This document shows, piece after piece, positions 36,559 through 47,853 of a stretch of DNA of 64,000 bases. The stretch spans positions 21,884,001-21,948,000 of the forward strand of contig NC_083384.1 in the NCBI RefSeq assembly GCF_031755915.1. The letters are read 5' to 3'. The stretch comes from Ziziphus jujuba (taxonomy: Eukaryota; Streptophyta; Magnoliopsida; Rosales; Rhamnaceae). Each line of letters starts with the position of its first letter. The stretch's first letter is position 1. The translations under genes were made by a program, and so were the position numbers. The notes beneath the pieces are model-generated. The model had not been told where the DNA came from. It worked only from the letters and a program-made list of their open reading frames with translations, and made no database searches.

Positions 36559-37689
36559 TGATACGAACCTTGGATGACCTGTGCCTAAACCCATATTATA
36601 TTAGCCAAGATCTAATTATGTTCAAGTTCTAATGGCCACCTCAACCGCTAACCAACCTGTGATTAGAAACCTTAGTATAATGAGGACGTCACAATAGGTG
36701 ATGGATATCCTATTGATAAGTCAAACTAGAACACTCATTCACTAATAATGTTTTAGGTATTGAAAGAGAACAATGAGAATTCAATCTCACAAATAAATTT
36801 CTGTATGAATAATGTATTGAATATTATTGATAAAACAAGCCCTTAAACAGGCTAAAAGGTTACAAAATAAAACCCTAATTAACAAGGTAAAACTGGCCAC
36901 ATAGAATAGGAACCTAATGATGGCCGAAAATCACCTCCTTTTCTAATCTAATTTGTATTGATTAATTCCTTAATTTTGAAATAAGAATTAATTAATTTAC
37001 AATGAAAATAATAAAATAATAACTTTCCTAAGTTTATTTGTCCAGCAAATAATTAAATAGAAACCAAATAAAAGATTAATTTCCTAAAACAAAAAGTTAA
37101 AATCAAATTAGGAAACAAATTGACTATCTTTCTAAGTAAGCTACCTTTGAGCAATCTCCAGTTTTTTTGGGCTCCAAATCAGCTTCCATATGCCATGTAG
37201 GATGCCAAATATGATTAATAATGATTTCCAGACGTTGGCCCTTGATTGGAATAGGTCAAACTTGCTTGAACAAGAAGAACAGTCAAAGCCAGCAGCTAAA
37301 CAGCACATTTCTGGCCAAATTGACTTGCTGTCCATACAAGCCCATTTAAGATGCTTTTGATTCTGCCTTATCTAGATTCCTTGTCCTCTTAATGATATTC
37401 ATTGAATCCATGAAGTGTTGGAACCATTTCTTGCTGCCCAGAGTCCAAATTTGCACGAAAATAGCTATCTGGGTCCGTATTAGCCTCCACCACTCGAGTG
37501 CATAAAACAGGCTTTGTATCTTCGGGTATTGACAAGCCCTTTTGAGAATTAATTACTCCTTGTATATAGGCTGCCAGGTTCTCCTTAAATCTCTTAACTT
37601 GAGCCCTAGTGATCGGTTCGGTCTTCATCCATATCGGGTCACCACCTCAGTGGGTATTTGGTTGTGCGGGCACGGGCCGATTCTCATCA
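36559..37689 (-). repeat. 3' LTR of Gypsy element D
   Basis: The LTR is 1131 bp, from TGATACGAACCTTGG to CGATTCTCATCA on the plus strand, adjoining the polypurine tract complement TTCCCCTCCTCTT at 37690-37702. Its internal-side end encodes, on the minus strand, a 79-codon open stretch starting MKTEPITRAQVKRFKENLA that is in frame with the upstream integrase tail apart from stops. Confidence 0.87.
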
Positions 37690-38170
37690 TTCCCCTCCTC
37701 TTAAAAAGGATTTTCCCTCAAATCAAAATCATCACCTGTAGCAAAAGGAGATAAGTCAACAACATTAAATGTAGCAATAATATTATACTCACCTAGTAAA
37801 TCAAGTTTGTAGGCATTTTCATTAATCCGCTCCAAAACTTGAAAATGTCATTCTCCACGAGGCATAAGCTTGGACTTCCTTTATTTGGGAATTCTCTCCT
37901 TCCTTAAGTGCAACCAAACCAGATCTCCTGGGTCAAACACTAACACAAAAAATCTAGAAATACATGCTCATTATGATAAAAATTACACTTTTTAAAGTTA
38001 GCAAATAATCTTTTCAAAATTTTCAAAATTCCATTAAGTAAAGCAACCAACAATGCAAATAAAGTTCTATACAACAAAAGCATATTTAAATAAGCATCTT
38101 TATAAATCATAACCAGAAATGGTTTCTTATTCAAAATTACTTTATTAACATCACCAAAGCTAAGATAAAA
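37690..38170 (-). pseudogene. Scrambled pol remnant of element D
   Basis: Minus-strand order is MIYKDAYLN, integrase piece (YRTLFALLVALLNG), reverse transcriptase piece (RLFANFKKCNFYHNE, VFLDF), then the integrase tail (DPGDLVWLHL onward) to DLRENPF and the polypurine tract. The joins fall at the same places as in element C, so both descend from one rearranged progenitor. Confidence 0.82.
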
Positions 38171-38950
38171 AAGTTTATTTTTCTTTTCTTTTATTTCTTT
38201 TTCTTTCCTACTTACAGAGCCACTTTTTCCACTATCACCCTTGGGTTTTGCTCTCTTTTTCTCTCTCTCAACTTCCTCTCTTCCTTTCCCCATGGATTGG
38301 TGTTGTTGTTGTGGGTCCATACTAGTCCTTTCTTTAAGCTTTTCAGCCTCCCTCCTTTGTCGCATTTGAATTTGTTCTCTAAATATTTCCTTTAGAGTTA
38401 ATGGCTCTAGCTTAAACTTTTTCCCTTTAAATTTAAATACAATGGAATTTTTTTTCGATAATGTATGGCATCCTTATCAAACTTCCATGGTCTATCCAAC
38501 AAAATATGACCCGACTGCATAGGCACAACATCACATAAAACAACATCTACATATTTATCAATGCTGAAATTTATTTTGGCTTGTCTAGTTACTTTCATCT
38601 CTCCACTATCATTAAGCCATTGTAATCTATATAGTTCTAGATTTTTAATTGTTGCTAAGCCTAATTTATTAACCACAGAATTACTAATCACATTAGCACA
38701 ACTTCCATTATCACTAATCATGCTACAAATGTTACCTTGAATTTCACATCGGGTGTGAAAGATATTCTCTCTTTGAATTTGGTCTTCATCATTGTACATG
38801 TTTAAGACCCTTCTACACGCCAAACTCAAGTCGGCATGTGAAGCATTCAAATTATCGGCTTCATCTTTAAGTTCTTCCTCTTCTTGCTTGGTTTCACACT
38901 CACTTTCTCCATTTTCTGATTCTAGCTCACCATTACCTTTCAGCACCAGA
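38171..38950 (-). pseudogene. Gypsy aspartic protease region of element D
   Basis: The open stretch at 38407-38946 (179 codons) holds an acidic linker (GNGELESENGESE), then FHTRCEIQGNICSMISDNGS with the active-site-like D-N-G, VVNKLGLATIKNLELYRLQW and VVPMQSGHILLDRPWKF. A basic, lysine-rich linker follows at 38100-38365. Confidence 0.85.
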
Positions 38951-39830
38951 TCCTCCTATTCGGGCATTGACTAGTAATGTATCCTCATCCCTAGCACTTA
39001 AAACATGCAACATCATGAGTTCTATAATGTTTAGGATCATATTTACCTTCAATTTTGTGTGCTTTGACATATTCGCTTCTAGTCTTTCTCCTTTGCCGAT
39101 TAGAACTTTCTTCTCCAACTTTCGATTTTAGCTTGTTTTCATAGGCAGGATTGTTTCTCCAGCCACTTGGATTTGACCTTCCATTGTTGGAAACATCTCC
39201 AAACTATGAGCTTACACCCCTCCTCTTGAATTGATGCTTTAATTTAATAGCCACATGCTACATCTCCTCCAATTCCACTTATTTTTGCAATTATAGTTGA
39301 TTGGCTATCTCACGATTCAAACTACCTAAAAACCTTACCATGATTGCTTCCTAACTTCATTGATGCTTAATCTCATCATAAGCATTTCCATCTCCTTGTA
39401 ATAATCCTCTATGGATCTATTTCCTTGAGATAAAGATTGAAGTCTTCGATGCAGCAACCTATGATAGTATTATGGTACAAATCACTTTTTCATGGCTCCT
39501 TTCATTTGTTGCCATGTAGTAATCAAGTCATCACCAATTTTTGTTTGGGTTTTTTGCACATTAGTCCACCATTGGAGAGCATAGTGTCCAAATTCCATTG
39601 CTGCCAATTTAACTTTCTTGGCCTATGAGTAGTTCTGACAGTAAAAAATCATCTTCATTCGCTTCTCCCATTCCAAATAGGCTTCTGGGTCACTTTTTCC
39701 CATGAAAGGTGGAATGTTTACCTTGATATTCCCAAGATCATCATCTCCATTCCTTTCTAGTCTCCCATGGTTTTGCCTTCCTTGGAGTTCAAAATTTTCA
39801 TCAAACTCCTCCTCAAAGTCATTTTCAATA
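38951..39830 (-). pseudogene. Gypsy gag of element D, partial
   Basis: Broken minus-strand pieces give NIKVNIPPFMGKSDPEAY, KKVKLAAMEFGHYALQWW, QSLSQGNRSIEDYYKEME and the basic C-terminal part. Several stops interrupt it. The N-terminus is lost at the LTR fragment junction. Confidence 0.82.
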
Positions 39831-40075
39831 TTAAAGGCTTAATTTTGAGGAAGAACAAACCTTCAATATTATTAATTGTGAGATAAAATTCTCTTTGTTC
39901 TTTTTGAACACCTAAAACACCATTAGAGGGTAAGTGTTTTAGTTTTGACTTATCAATAGAACTTCCACAACCTATTGTGGCGTCTACATTATACCAAGAT
40001 TTCTAATCACAGGTTGGTTAGGGGTTAAGGTATTTGCATACGGGTTTAAGCATGAGTCGACCTAGGTTCATATCA
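39831..40075 (+). repeat. Gypsy LTR fragment, 3' end
   Basis: From TTAAAGGCTTAA to CCTAGGTTCATATCA the sequence matches the last quarter of the plus-oriented LTRs. The upstream three quarters are missing. Confidence 0.82.
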
Positions 40076-40514
40076 CCTTTGTTATATTTTAAGTAGATCT
40101 CTAATAACTTTCCTTAGAGTTAATAGGTCCAGCTTAACCTTTTTTCCCTTAAACTTAAAAACAATGGAATTCTCTCTCCCATAGTGTATGGCATCCTTAT
40201 CAAATAATAAAATATGACCAGCTTGCATGGGAACAATATCACACCATACAACATCCACATATTTATCAATGCTGAATTTTACTTTGGCTTGTTTGTTTAC
40301 TTTCATCCCACCATTATCATCAAGCCATTGTAATCTATATGGTTTTGGATATTTAATGCAACCCAATCCTAATTTATCAACAACCACATTACTAATTACA
40401 TTAGCATAACTTCCACTATCAACTATCATACTACATATGTTACCTTGAATTTCACATTGAGTGTGGAAGATGTTCTTTCTTTGAATTTGATCCTCATCTT
40501 GGTACAGGTTAGTA
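40076..40514 (-). pseudogene. Gypsy protease fragment
   Basis: The 151-codon minus-strand frame includes DEDQIQRKNIFHTQCEIQGN, SMIVDSGSYANVISNVVV and IVPMQAGHILL, so the active-site D-S-G is intact here. A short deletion removes the usual GRPWQ after HILL. It is bounded on both sides by LTR fragments. Confidence 0.85.
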
Positions 40515-41283
40515 GGAAATTGCCTAATTTCACACATTTTTCTAATCTAATTTGTATTAACTAATTCCTAAATTTTGAAAAAGGAATTAACTAATCTATG
40601 ATCAAAATAATAAAATTCTAACTTTCCTAAAGTAATTTTTCCAGCAAATAAATAAATAAAAATTGAAATAAAGACTATTTTCTAAAACAAAAGTCAAATG
40701 TTCAAATTGGGAAACTAGTTGAGCTGTTTGCCAACTACGTTGTTTTTATCCAATTACCAGCTAGTTTAGGCTCCAAATTAGCTTTAATATGACATGTATG
40801 ATTCCAAATAGGATTAATATTGATTCCCATACTTTGCCCCTTGATTGGAATAAGTCAAACTTGCTGATTAATAAAAGAAGTTAAAGTCTGTGCCAAAATG
40901 GGTGATTTTCGGCCAAATGAAGTCCTGTGCACCAATAAGGATTTTGATCAGATTTAGTTCAGCCTTGGCATGATTCCATGGTCTCTTGTGGTGCTTAATC
41001 ATGTTCACAACCCAACAAATTCATTTTTGCTGGCCCAGGTCCAAAGATACACCAAAACAGGTTACCAGGTCTATTTTCACCTTCATAACTTGGATGCATA
41101 AGGCGGGCTTTGGTTCTTGGGTATTAGCATGCCCTCTTAAGATTGAATCACATCTTGTATGAAACTAAGTAGGTTATCCTTGAATCTCTTAGCTTTGCCT
41201 TCGTGACTGGCTCCGTCTTCATTTGTACAAAATCAACACCCCAGCGGATAGTCGGTTATATAGGTACGGGCAGATTCTCATCA
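40515..41283 (-). repeat. Gypsy LTR fragment
   Basis: The segment runs from the GGAAATTGCCTAATTTCAC region to CAGATTCTCATCA on the plus strand. It corresponds to roughly the first 70% of a minus-oriented LTR, and the TGATACGAACC end is missing. Confidence 0.8.
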
Positions 41284-41329
41284 CTCACCATCTTTCCAAG
41301 ATGGCAATACCGAACCCACACTAAAGGTA

Positions 41330-42358
41330 AGTATTTTAAAACTGAATCTGAGGGGAAGGAAAGAGAGGAAGCCAAAAGAGAGAGAATGAGAGGAAAAGTC
41401 GAGAGCATAAGGATGAGAGAAAACCGAGAGTAGCAAAGAAAAAGAAAGAAAGGAAAAGAAAAAGAAAATTTTCGATGTTAGCCTAAATGAGGTTAAAAAG
41501 GCAATTTTGAGTTGTAAACCATTGCTGGTCATGATTTATAAAGATGTTTACCTAAATGATAACCTTGAGAGCTTGAACTGCCAAGTTCTAATTCTTCTCT
41601 TTTGCAGGAATTTGATGATATTTTTCTGGAGAAAATTCCTAATGGTTTACCACCTATTCGAAGGATTGAACGTCAAATTGATTTTATTCATGGAGCTGTA
41701 ATTCCTAATAGGCCTGCATATAGAAACAATTTCGAGGAGACAAAGGAGCTACAAAGCCAGGTAAATGAATTGCTTGGAAAAGGTTATATTCGTGAAAGCA
41801 TGAGTCCATGTGCTATCCCTGTTTTATTTATACCTAAGAAAGATGGATCATGGTGCATGTGTGTAGATTATAGAGCCATAAATAATCTAACCATTAAATA
41901 TTGGCATCCAATTCCAATATTAGATGATATGCTAGACGAATTATATGGTGCATGCATGTTTTCTAAAATTGATCTTAGGAGTAGGCATCATCAAATTAGG
42001 ATGAAAGAGGGAGATGAATGGAAAACCATATTTAAAACTAAATATGGATTGTATTAATGGTTAGTGATACCTTTTGGTTTAACTAACGCACATAGCACTT
42101 TTACGAGGTTAATGAATCATGTCATGCGTCAATTAATAGAAAAATTTATGGCTATGTATTTTGATGATATTCTAGTGTATAGTCGAAATCTTGATGAACA
42201 TGTAGGACATCCTAGGAAAGTTTTAAATATTCTTATGAAGGAAAGGTTATTTGCTAACATGAAAAAGTGTGATTTTTGTAAAGATGAGCTTGTTTTTCTG
42301 GGATTTGTTGTAAGTGCTGCAGGAATTAAAGTTGACCAACCAAGGTGAAAGCCATATA
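41330..42358 (+). pseudogene. Gypsy reverse transcriptase of element B, first part
   Basis: A charged linker (41330-41470) leads to a pre-RT segment (KPLLVMIYKDVYLN) and then RT in a second frame: QEFDDIFLEKIPNGLPPIRR, GYIRESMSPCAIPVLFIPKK, DGSWCMCVDYRAINN, DLRSRHHQIRMKEGDEWKT. One in-frame stop follows KYGLY at 42057. The next open part has PFGLTNAHSTF and the catalytic YFDD ([14 protein letters not shown]), with an intact active site. The arrangement is the normal one, unlike elements C and D. Confidence 0.9.
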
Positions 42359-43455
42359 TGATACAAACCTAGGTTAACTTGTTCCTAAACCTGTAATATA
42401 TTAGCTTGGATAACAATTAAGTTTAGGTTCTAATGGTCACCTCAACCTCTAATCAACTTATGATTAGAAACCTTGGTATATGATGAAAACACCACAATAG
42501 GTGACAGATGTCCTATTGATAAGTCAAACAAAAACACTTGATTTCTATTAAGTGTTTTAGGTGTTCAAAGAGAACAAAGAGAAATATTTCTCACATATAA
42601 ATTTTTGAAAAATGATCTAACCTTCTTTTGATTGAAAAATAAGCCTTTAAATAGGCTAAGAGTATAAAAGAAAAACCCTAGAGTATTAGGGTAAAAGTTT
42701 ACATCTTTTGTTGATCTAATTTGTATTAATTAATTTCCTAATTTTGAATTAGGAATTAATTAATTTCCAATCAAAATAATAAAATTATAACTTTCCAAAA
42801 ATAACTCTTCTAGCAAATAAATAAATAAAAACCAAAATAAAGACTATTTCATAAAACGAAAGTCAAATGTTCAAAACAGGAAACTAGTTGATTAGTTCGC
42901 CAACTAAGCTATCATTATCCAATCACCAGCTAGTTTAGGCTCCAAATCAGCTCCAATATGACATGTAGGATGCCAAATAGGATTAATATTGATTCCCATT
43001 CGTTACCCCTTGATTGGAATAAGTCAAACTTGCTTGATCAACAAAGGAAGTAAAAGTTAGTGCCAAAACATGCATTTTCAGCCAAATGGAGTCTTATGCC
43101 CAAATGCCTCATTTGAATGGCTTCAGTTTTGCCTTGGCATGATTCCATGGTCTCTTAGTGAGTTTAATCATGTTCACAATTTAACAAAGTAATTCCTTGA
43201 TGCTCGGAACCCATAGATGCTCCCAAACAGCTTGTCGGGTCCATATCCTCCTTCATAACTTGTATGCATAACATGGGCTTTGGATCTTCGGGCATTGTCA
43301 TGCCCTTTTGGGTTTAAATCACACTTTGTATAAAGCTAACCAGGTTATCCTTGAATCTCTTAGCTTGTGCCCTCGTGATTGGCCCCGTCTTCATTTGTAC
43401 AGGATCAGCACTCCAGAAGGTAATCGGTTGTACGGGTATGGGTGGATTCTCATTA
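42359..43455 (-). mobile_element. Solo Gypsy LTR in RT, TSD ATATA
   Basis: The 1097-bp LTR, TGATACAAACC to TTCTCATTA on the plus strand, splits the reverse transcriptase of element B. ATATA lies at 42354-42358 and 43456-43460. Confidence 0.9.
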
Positions 43456-44098
43456 ATATAAGATTGGCCGAAACATACATCTATTACCCAAGCAAGGAGT
43501 TTTCATGGTTTGACTAGCTTCTACTGAAGATATTTCAAGAATTTTAACACCATTGACTGAAGTTGTCAAGAAGAATGTTGGATTCAAATGGGGCGAAGCA
43601 CAATAGAAGTCCTTTAATTCACCTAATTTTTCCAAAACTTTTGAAATTGAATGTGATGCTTCAGGTGTAGGTATTAGAGCTGCTTTTATACAAGAAGAAA
43701 GACCAATAGCTTACTTTAGTGAGGAGTTAAATGGAGCTAAAGTAAACCATCTAACATATGACAAAGAGATACATGCTTTAGTGAGAGCTTTGGAGACGTG
43801 GCAACATTACCTGATGCCAAATGAATTTGTGATTCACATGGATCATGAATCATTGAAGCATATTAAAGGTTAAAGGAAGCTCAACCGAAGGCATGGTAAG
43901 TGGATTGAATTCTATGTAACTTTTCCTTGTGTCATGTGCTACAAGAAAGGTAAGGAAAATGTGGTTGCTGATGCATCATTCCAAAGGTAAGTATTGTTTT
44001 CTAGTTTAAATGCTATATTGCTTGGATTTGAACAATTAAAAGAACATTATAAGCATGATAGTGACTTTGGTGAAATATTTAAAAATTGTATTAAGCAT
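43456..44098 (+). pseudogene. Reverse transcriptase end and RNase H of element B
   Basis: After the solo LTR the coding resumes with [67 protein letters not shown] and [12 protein letters not shown], the RT connection and RNase H motifs of Gypsy elements, with stops. It ends after [12 protein letters not shown], where the orientation of pol flips. Confidence 0.88.
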
Positions 44099-44620
44099 GG
44101 TTAGCCCATGATGTTTTCCAAAAATAACTTAAGAACTTAGCATCCCTATCTAAAACAATAGTCCTATGCATACAATGAAATCTCAACACTTCCTTAAAGA
44201 ACAAATTAGCTACATGAGATGCATCATCAGTCTTATTACATGCTATGAAATATGCTATCTTAGAAAATCCATCAACAACCACAAAAATAGAGTTCTTACC
44301 CATCCTTGACCCGGGTAAACCCAATCAAAATCCATAGATAAATCTACCTAAGGATAAGAAGGAATAGGTAATGGCATATACAAACCATGTGATTTTAGCT
44401 TAGATTTTAACTTCCTACACATGATACACCTCTAACAAATCCTCTATACATCTCTCCTCATGTTTGGCCAAAATGTTCTTGTAATATGGATAAAGTTTTT
44501 GCTACACCAAAGTGTTCCATTAAACCCCCACCATGACCTTCCCTAACAAGTAATTCTCTAATACTACTGCAAGGCACACAAAGTTGACTTTCTCGAGACA
44601 AGTACCCATCAAATATATAG
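44099..44620 (-). pseudogene. Gypsy integrase of element A, N-terminal zinc region and core fragment
   Basis: Minus-strand pieces include the zinc-finger region (LLVREGHGGGLMEHFGVAKT near 44540) and the core ([20 protein letters not shown] and [14 protein letters not shown]). The core ends at 44099, where the inverted element B begins, so the last catalytic acid and C-terminus are lost. Confidence 0.87.
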
Positions 44621-45900
44621 AATTTATTATAACCATGTTTAGCATAATTTTTATATATTTCACCAAAGTCACTATCATGCTTATAAATTTCCTTTAATTG
44701 TTCAAAACCAAGCAATTTTGCATCTAAGGTTAAAAATAAAACATTTTCTTTACTGTTACTGTAAGGTATGACATAAGGAAAAGTCTTAATGAATTCAACC
44801 CACCTTCCATGCTGTCGGTTAAGCTGCTCTTGGCCTTTGACATGCTTTAAAGATTCGTGGTCCGTGTGAATCATAAATTCCAAAGCTCAAACTAAAGCGT
44901 ACATCTCTTTGTCATTGGTTGGATAATTCAATGCTGTCCTATTCAATTTCTCACTAAAGTATACTATAGATCTTCCTTCCTGCATCAATACTGCTCCAAT
45001 AACTACACCTGAAGCATCACATTTAATGTTAAAAGCCATAGAAAAATTAGGTAAAACCCCATTCTCTTCCACATAGATGATCATTGGTTAATTTTTCTTT
45101 CAACAAGTTAAAATACTTCTCTTGTGCTTCTCCCCATTGGAACCCCATGCTCTTCTTGATTATTTTGGTTAACGGTGCTGCAATAGTACTGAAATCTTTG
45201 ACAAATCTCTTGTAGAAACCAGCCAAATCATGAAATTTCTTACCAAAGTAATGGTAGTGGGTTTTGGCCAATCTTGAATTGCTTTGACATTGGATTGGTC
45301 AACCTTAACTATTGTAGCACTCATCCCTAGAATTACAAGCTCATCTTGACAAAAATTACACTTTTCAAGATTAGCATATAATCTTTCTTTCCTAAGTACC
45401 TCTAAAACTAACCTAATGTGTTCTACATGCTCACCTAAGTTCCTACTATATACAAGAATATCATCAAAATAAACAACCACATATTTCCCAATGAATGGAC
45501 CAATGACATAGTTCATCAGTCTCATGAAAGTGCTAGGTAGATTAGTTAATCCAAAAGGCATTACTAACCACTTATACAAACCATATTTTGTTTTAAATGC
45601 AGTATTCCACTCATCTGCATCTTTCATTCATATTTGATGATACCCACTCCTTAGGTCAATCTTTGAAAACATGCATGCACCATATAATTCATAAAGCAAA
45701 TCATATAATATAGGAATAGGATGCCTATACTTGATTGCTATGTTATCAATAGCCCTACAATCTACACACATTCTCTAAGATCCATCTTTCCTAGGTACTA
45801 ACAACACAGGTCCAACACATCGACTTGTTTTTTTCTCTAATTTAACCTTTCTCTAGCAATTCACTTACCTAGCATTGAAGCTCATTTGTCTCTTTGGAAT
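44621..45900 (-). pseudogene. Gypsy reverse transcriptase and RNase H of element A
   Basis: In minus-strand order: [33 protein letters not shown], catalytic [15 protein letters not shown] (near 45460), [15 protein letters not shown], then the thumb and RNase H with [41 protein letters not shown] and FMIHTDHESLKHVKGQEQL. The catalytic motifs are intact, but frames shift at least three times. The protein closely resembles the inverted copy in element B. Confidence 0.9.
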
Positions 45901-46666
45901 TACTTCTGTATGTAGGCATATTAGGAATTGCAGTTTTGAGGATGAAATATATTTGGTGTTCAATTCCTCGAATAGGTGGTAACCCACTAGGAATCTTCTT
46001 ACTTTAGGGTTTAGAAAGCTTACATGAGTGATACAGCTCGATTTTGCCCTCTTTTTTGCTAGTTGAAGCTGTAGGTGCCTTAATGGTCTTCTCCCTTGCT
46101 GTTCGGTCTGCCTTCTTTATTGCATCTGCATTTGATCTCTAAAAACCTCCCTTGGTGTCAACAACTCAAGCTTAACTTTCTTATCTTTAAATCGAAACAC
46201 AATGGAATTTTCCCGATCATAGTGTATGGTATTCTTGTCAAATTGCTATAGTCTTCCTAATAAAATATGTTCTGCATACATAGGTACAATAGCACACAAA
46301 ACCACATCCACATAGTTATCAATACTAAACTTTACCTTGGCTTGTTTATTTACCTTCATCTTCCAACTATCATTAAGCCATTGAAGTTTATATGGTCTTG
46401 GATGTTTGATTGTTTTAACCTAATTTCTCTGCCACAACAGTGCTAATAACATTGGCACAACTCCCATTGTCTATAGTCATACTACGAATGTTACCTTGGA
46501 TGTCACATCGAGTATGGAAGATGTTTTTCCTTTGCACTTGCTCTTTTTCCTTATACACGGTAAAGACTCTATGTGCCACCAAATTTAACAAAGCCCTTGA
46601 AGTCTTCTGAGTCATGGGTTCATCATGCTTTTCTTCTTTGAATTCTTCCTCATCATGCACAATCTC
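45901..46666 (-). pseudogene. Gypsy protease and linker of element A
   Basis: Between 46415 and 46666 the minus strand reads VHDEEEFKEEKHDEPM, VYKEKEQVQRKNIFHTRCDI, SMTIDNGSCANVISTVVA, with D-N-G at the active site. The later protease part and linker down to 45901 are frameshifted. The solo LTR at 46667 separates this from the upstream gag. Confidence 0.82.
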
Positions 46667-47801
46667 TGATGCGAATACGCCCGAACCCGTACAACCGACA
46701 ACCCGCTGGGGTGCCGATCCATTACGGATGAAGGTGGGACCGATCACTAGAGCCCTAGCCAAGAAGTTCAAGGAAAATATTGCTGTATTTATACAAGGAA
46801 TAAGTCATATTCAAGAGGGATTGGCCATATCTAAAGAACCAACGCCTGTTTTACTCATACAAGCAATAGAAGCCAAAACGGGCCCGGGTGGCGGTTTTGG
46901 TACATTTTTGGAGTCTGGGAAGCATGAAATGGTTCCAATGCTTTATGGGTTCAATACATATGCCTAATAGGTCATGGAATCAAGTTAAAGAAGCCTCAAA
47001 TGCAATCAAAAAGGGCTTGTACGGACAGCATCAACAATTTGGCCGAATTTGCTATATTGCTTGCTGACTTTACTGTATTTTACTGTATTAGCCTTTTGTT
47101 ATTTTTCCAAGCATGGGCAACGTGTGGGACTTCATATTCAGCTTACTTGGCATCCTAAAAAACATTTAGAAGCTGATTTGAAGCTCAAAGAGGTCAAAGA
47201 TTGATCAAAGTCAATTTGATCAAAAGGCTAGCATTTTTAGTTTCCTAATTTGTTTTTACTTTTTGTTTTAGGAAACTACCATTACTTTTTGGCTTTTATT
47301 TATTTATTTTCTGGACAAATAACTTTAGGAAGGTTTTTATTTTATTCTTTCCATTGTAAATTAATTAATTCCTAATTTAATATAAAGGAATTAATTAATC
47401 AAACTTAGATTAGGAAAGGAAGTATAGTTTCGGCCAACTAGGTTTCTTTATGTGTGGTGGCCGATTTTCTTTATGTTCTAGGGTTTTATTTCGTGGCTTT
47501 GTAGCCTATTTAAAGGCTTAGTTATAATAAGAATACAACTTTGATTTGATTAAGAAAATACTTGTGAGATTAATTATCTTTTTGTTCTTTGAGAACACCT
47601 AAAACACCATTAGATAATTGGTTGTTTTAGCTTGACTTATCAATAGGTTTTCCATCCCCTATTATGGCGTCTACATTATACCAAGGTTTCTAACCACAGG
47701 TTGGTTAGGGGTTGAGGTCCATTCCATTAGAACTTGAACTTAATTAAGATCCGGGCTAATATAATACGGGTTTAGGAGCAGGTCGTCCTAGGTTCGCATC
47801 A
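46667..47801 (+). mobile_element. Solo Gypsy LTR, best-preserved copy
   Basis: This 1135-bp LTR begins TGATGCGAA and ends TTCGCATCA, a perfect 9-bp terminal inverted repeat. Flanks ATCTC and CTCTC match at four of five bases. Host sequence on both sides joins as one minus-strand protease linker. In sense its first 300 bases are one open frame with PTTRWGADP, GPITRALAKKFKEN and FIQGISHIQEG, ending at the stop after 46964. Confidence 0.9.
47507..47516 (+). promoter_or_regulatory. Candidate LTR TATA box
   Basis: TATTTAAAGG sits about 285 bases before the LTR end and is kept in almost all copies of the family in this window (for example as CCTTTAAATAGG in reverse copies). That position suits the start of an LTR transcript. 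Confidence 0.5.
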
Positions 47802-47853
47802 CTCTCAGCTTCTGACTCCTCAATGTCTGACTCCAACTCTCCATTATCTTTCA

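Larger units (their letters stand above)
36559..39830 (-). mobile_element. Gypsy element D, 5'-truncated, with the same scrambled pol
   Basis: A complete 3' LTR (36559-37689) adjoins a polypurine tract, integrase C-terminus, a mosaic patch, protease and gag. The gag N-terminus, leader and 5' LTR are missing where another LTR fragment begins at about 39831. Its internal order matches element C. Confidence 0.83.
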
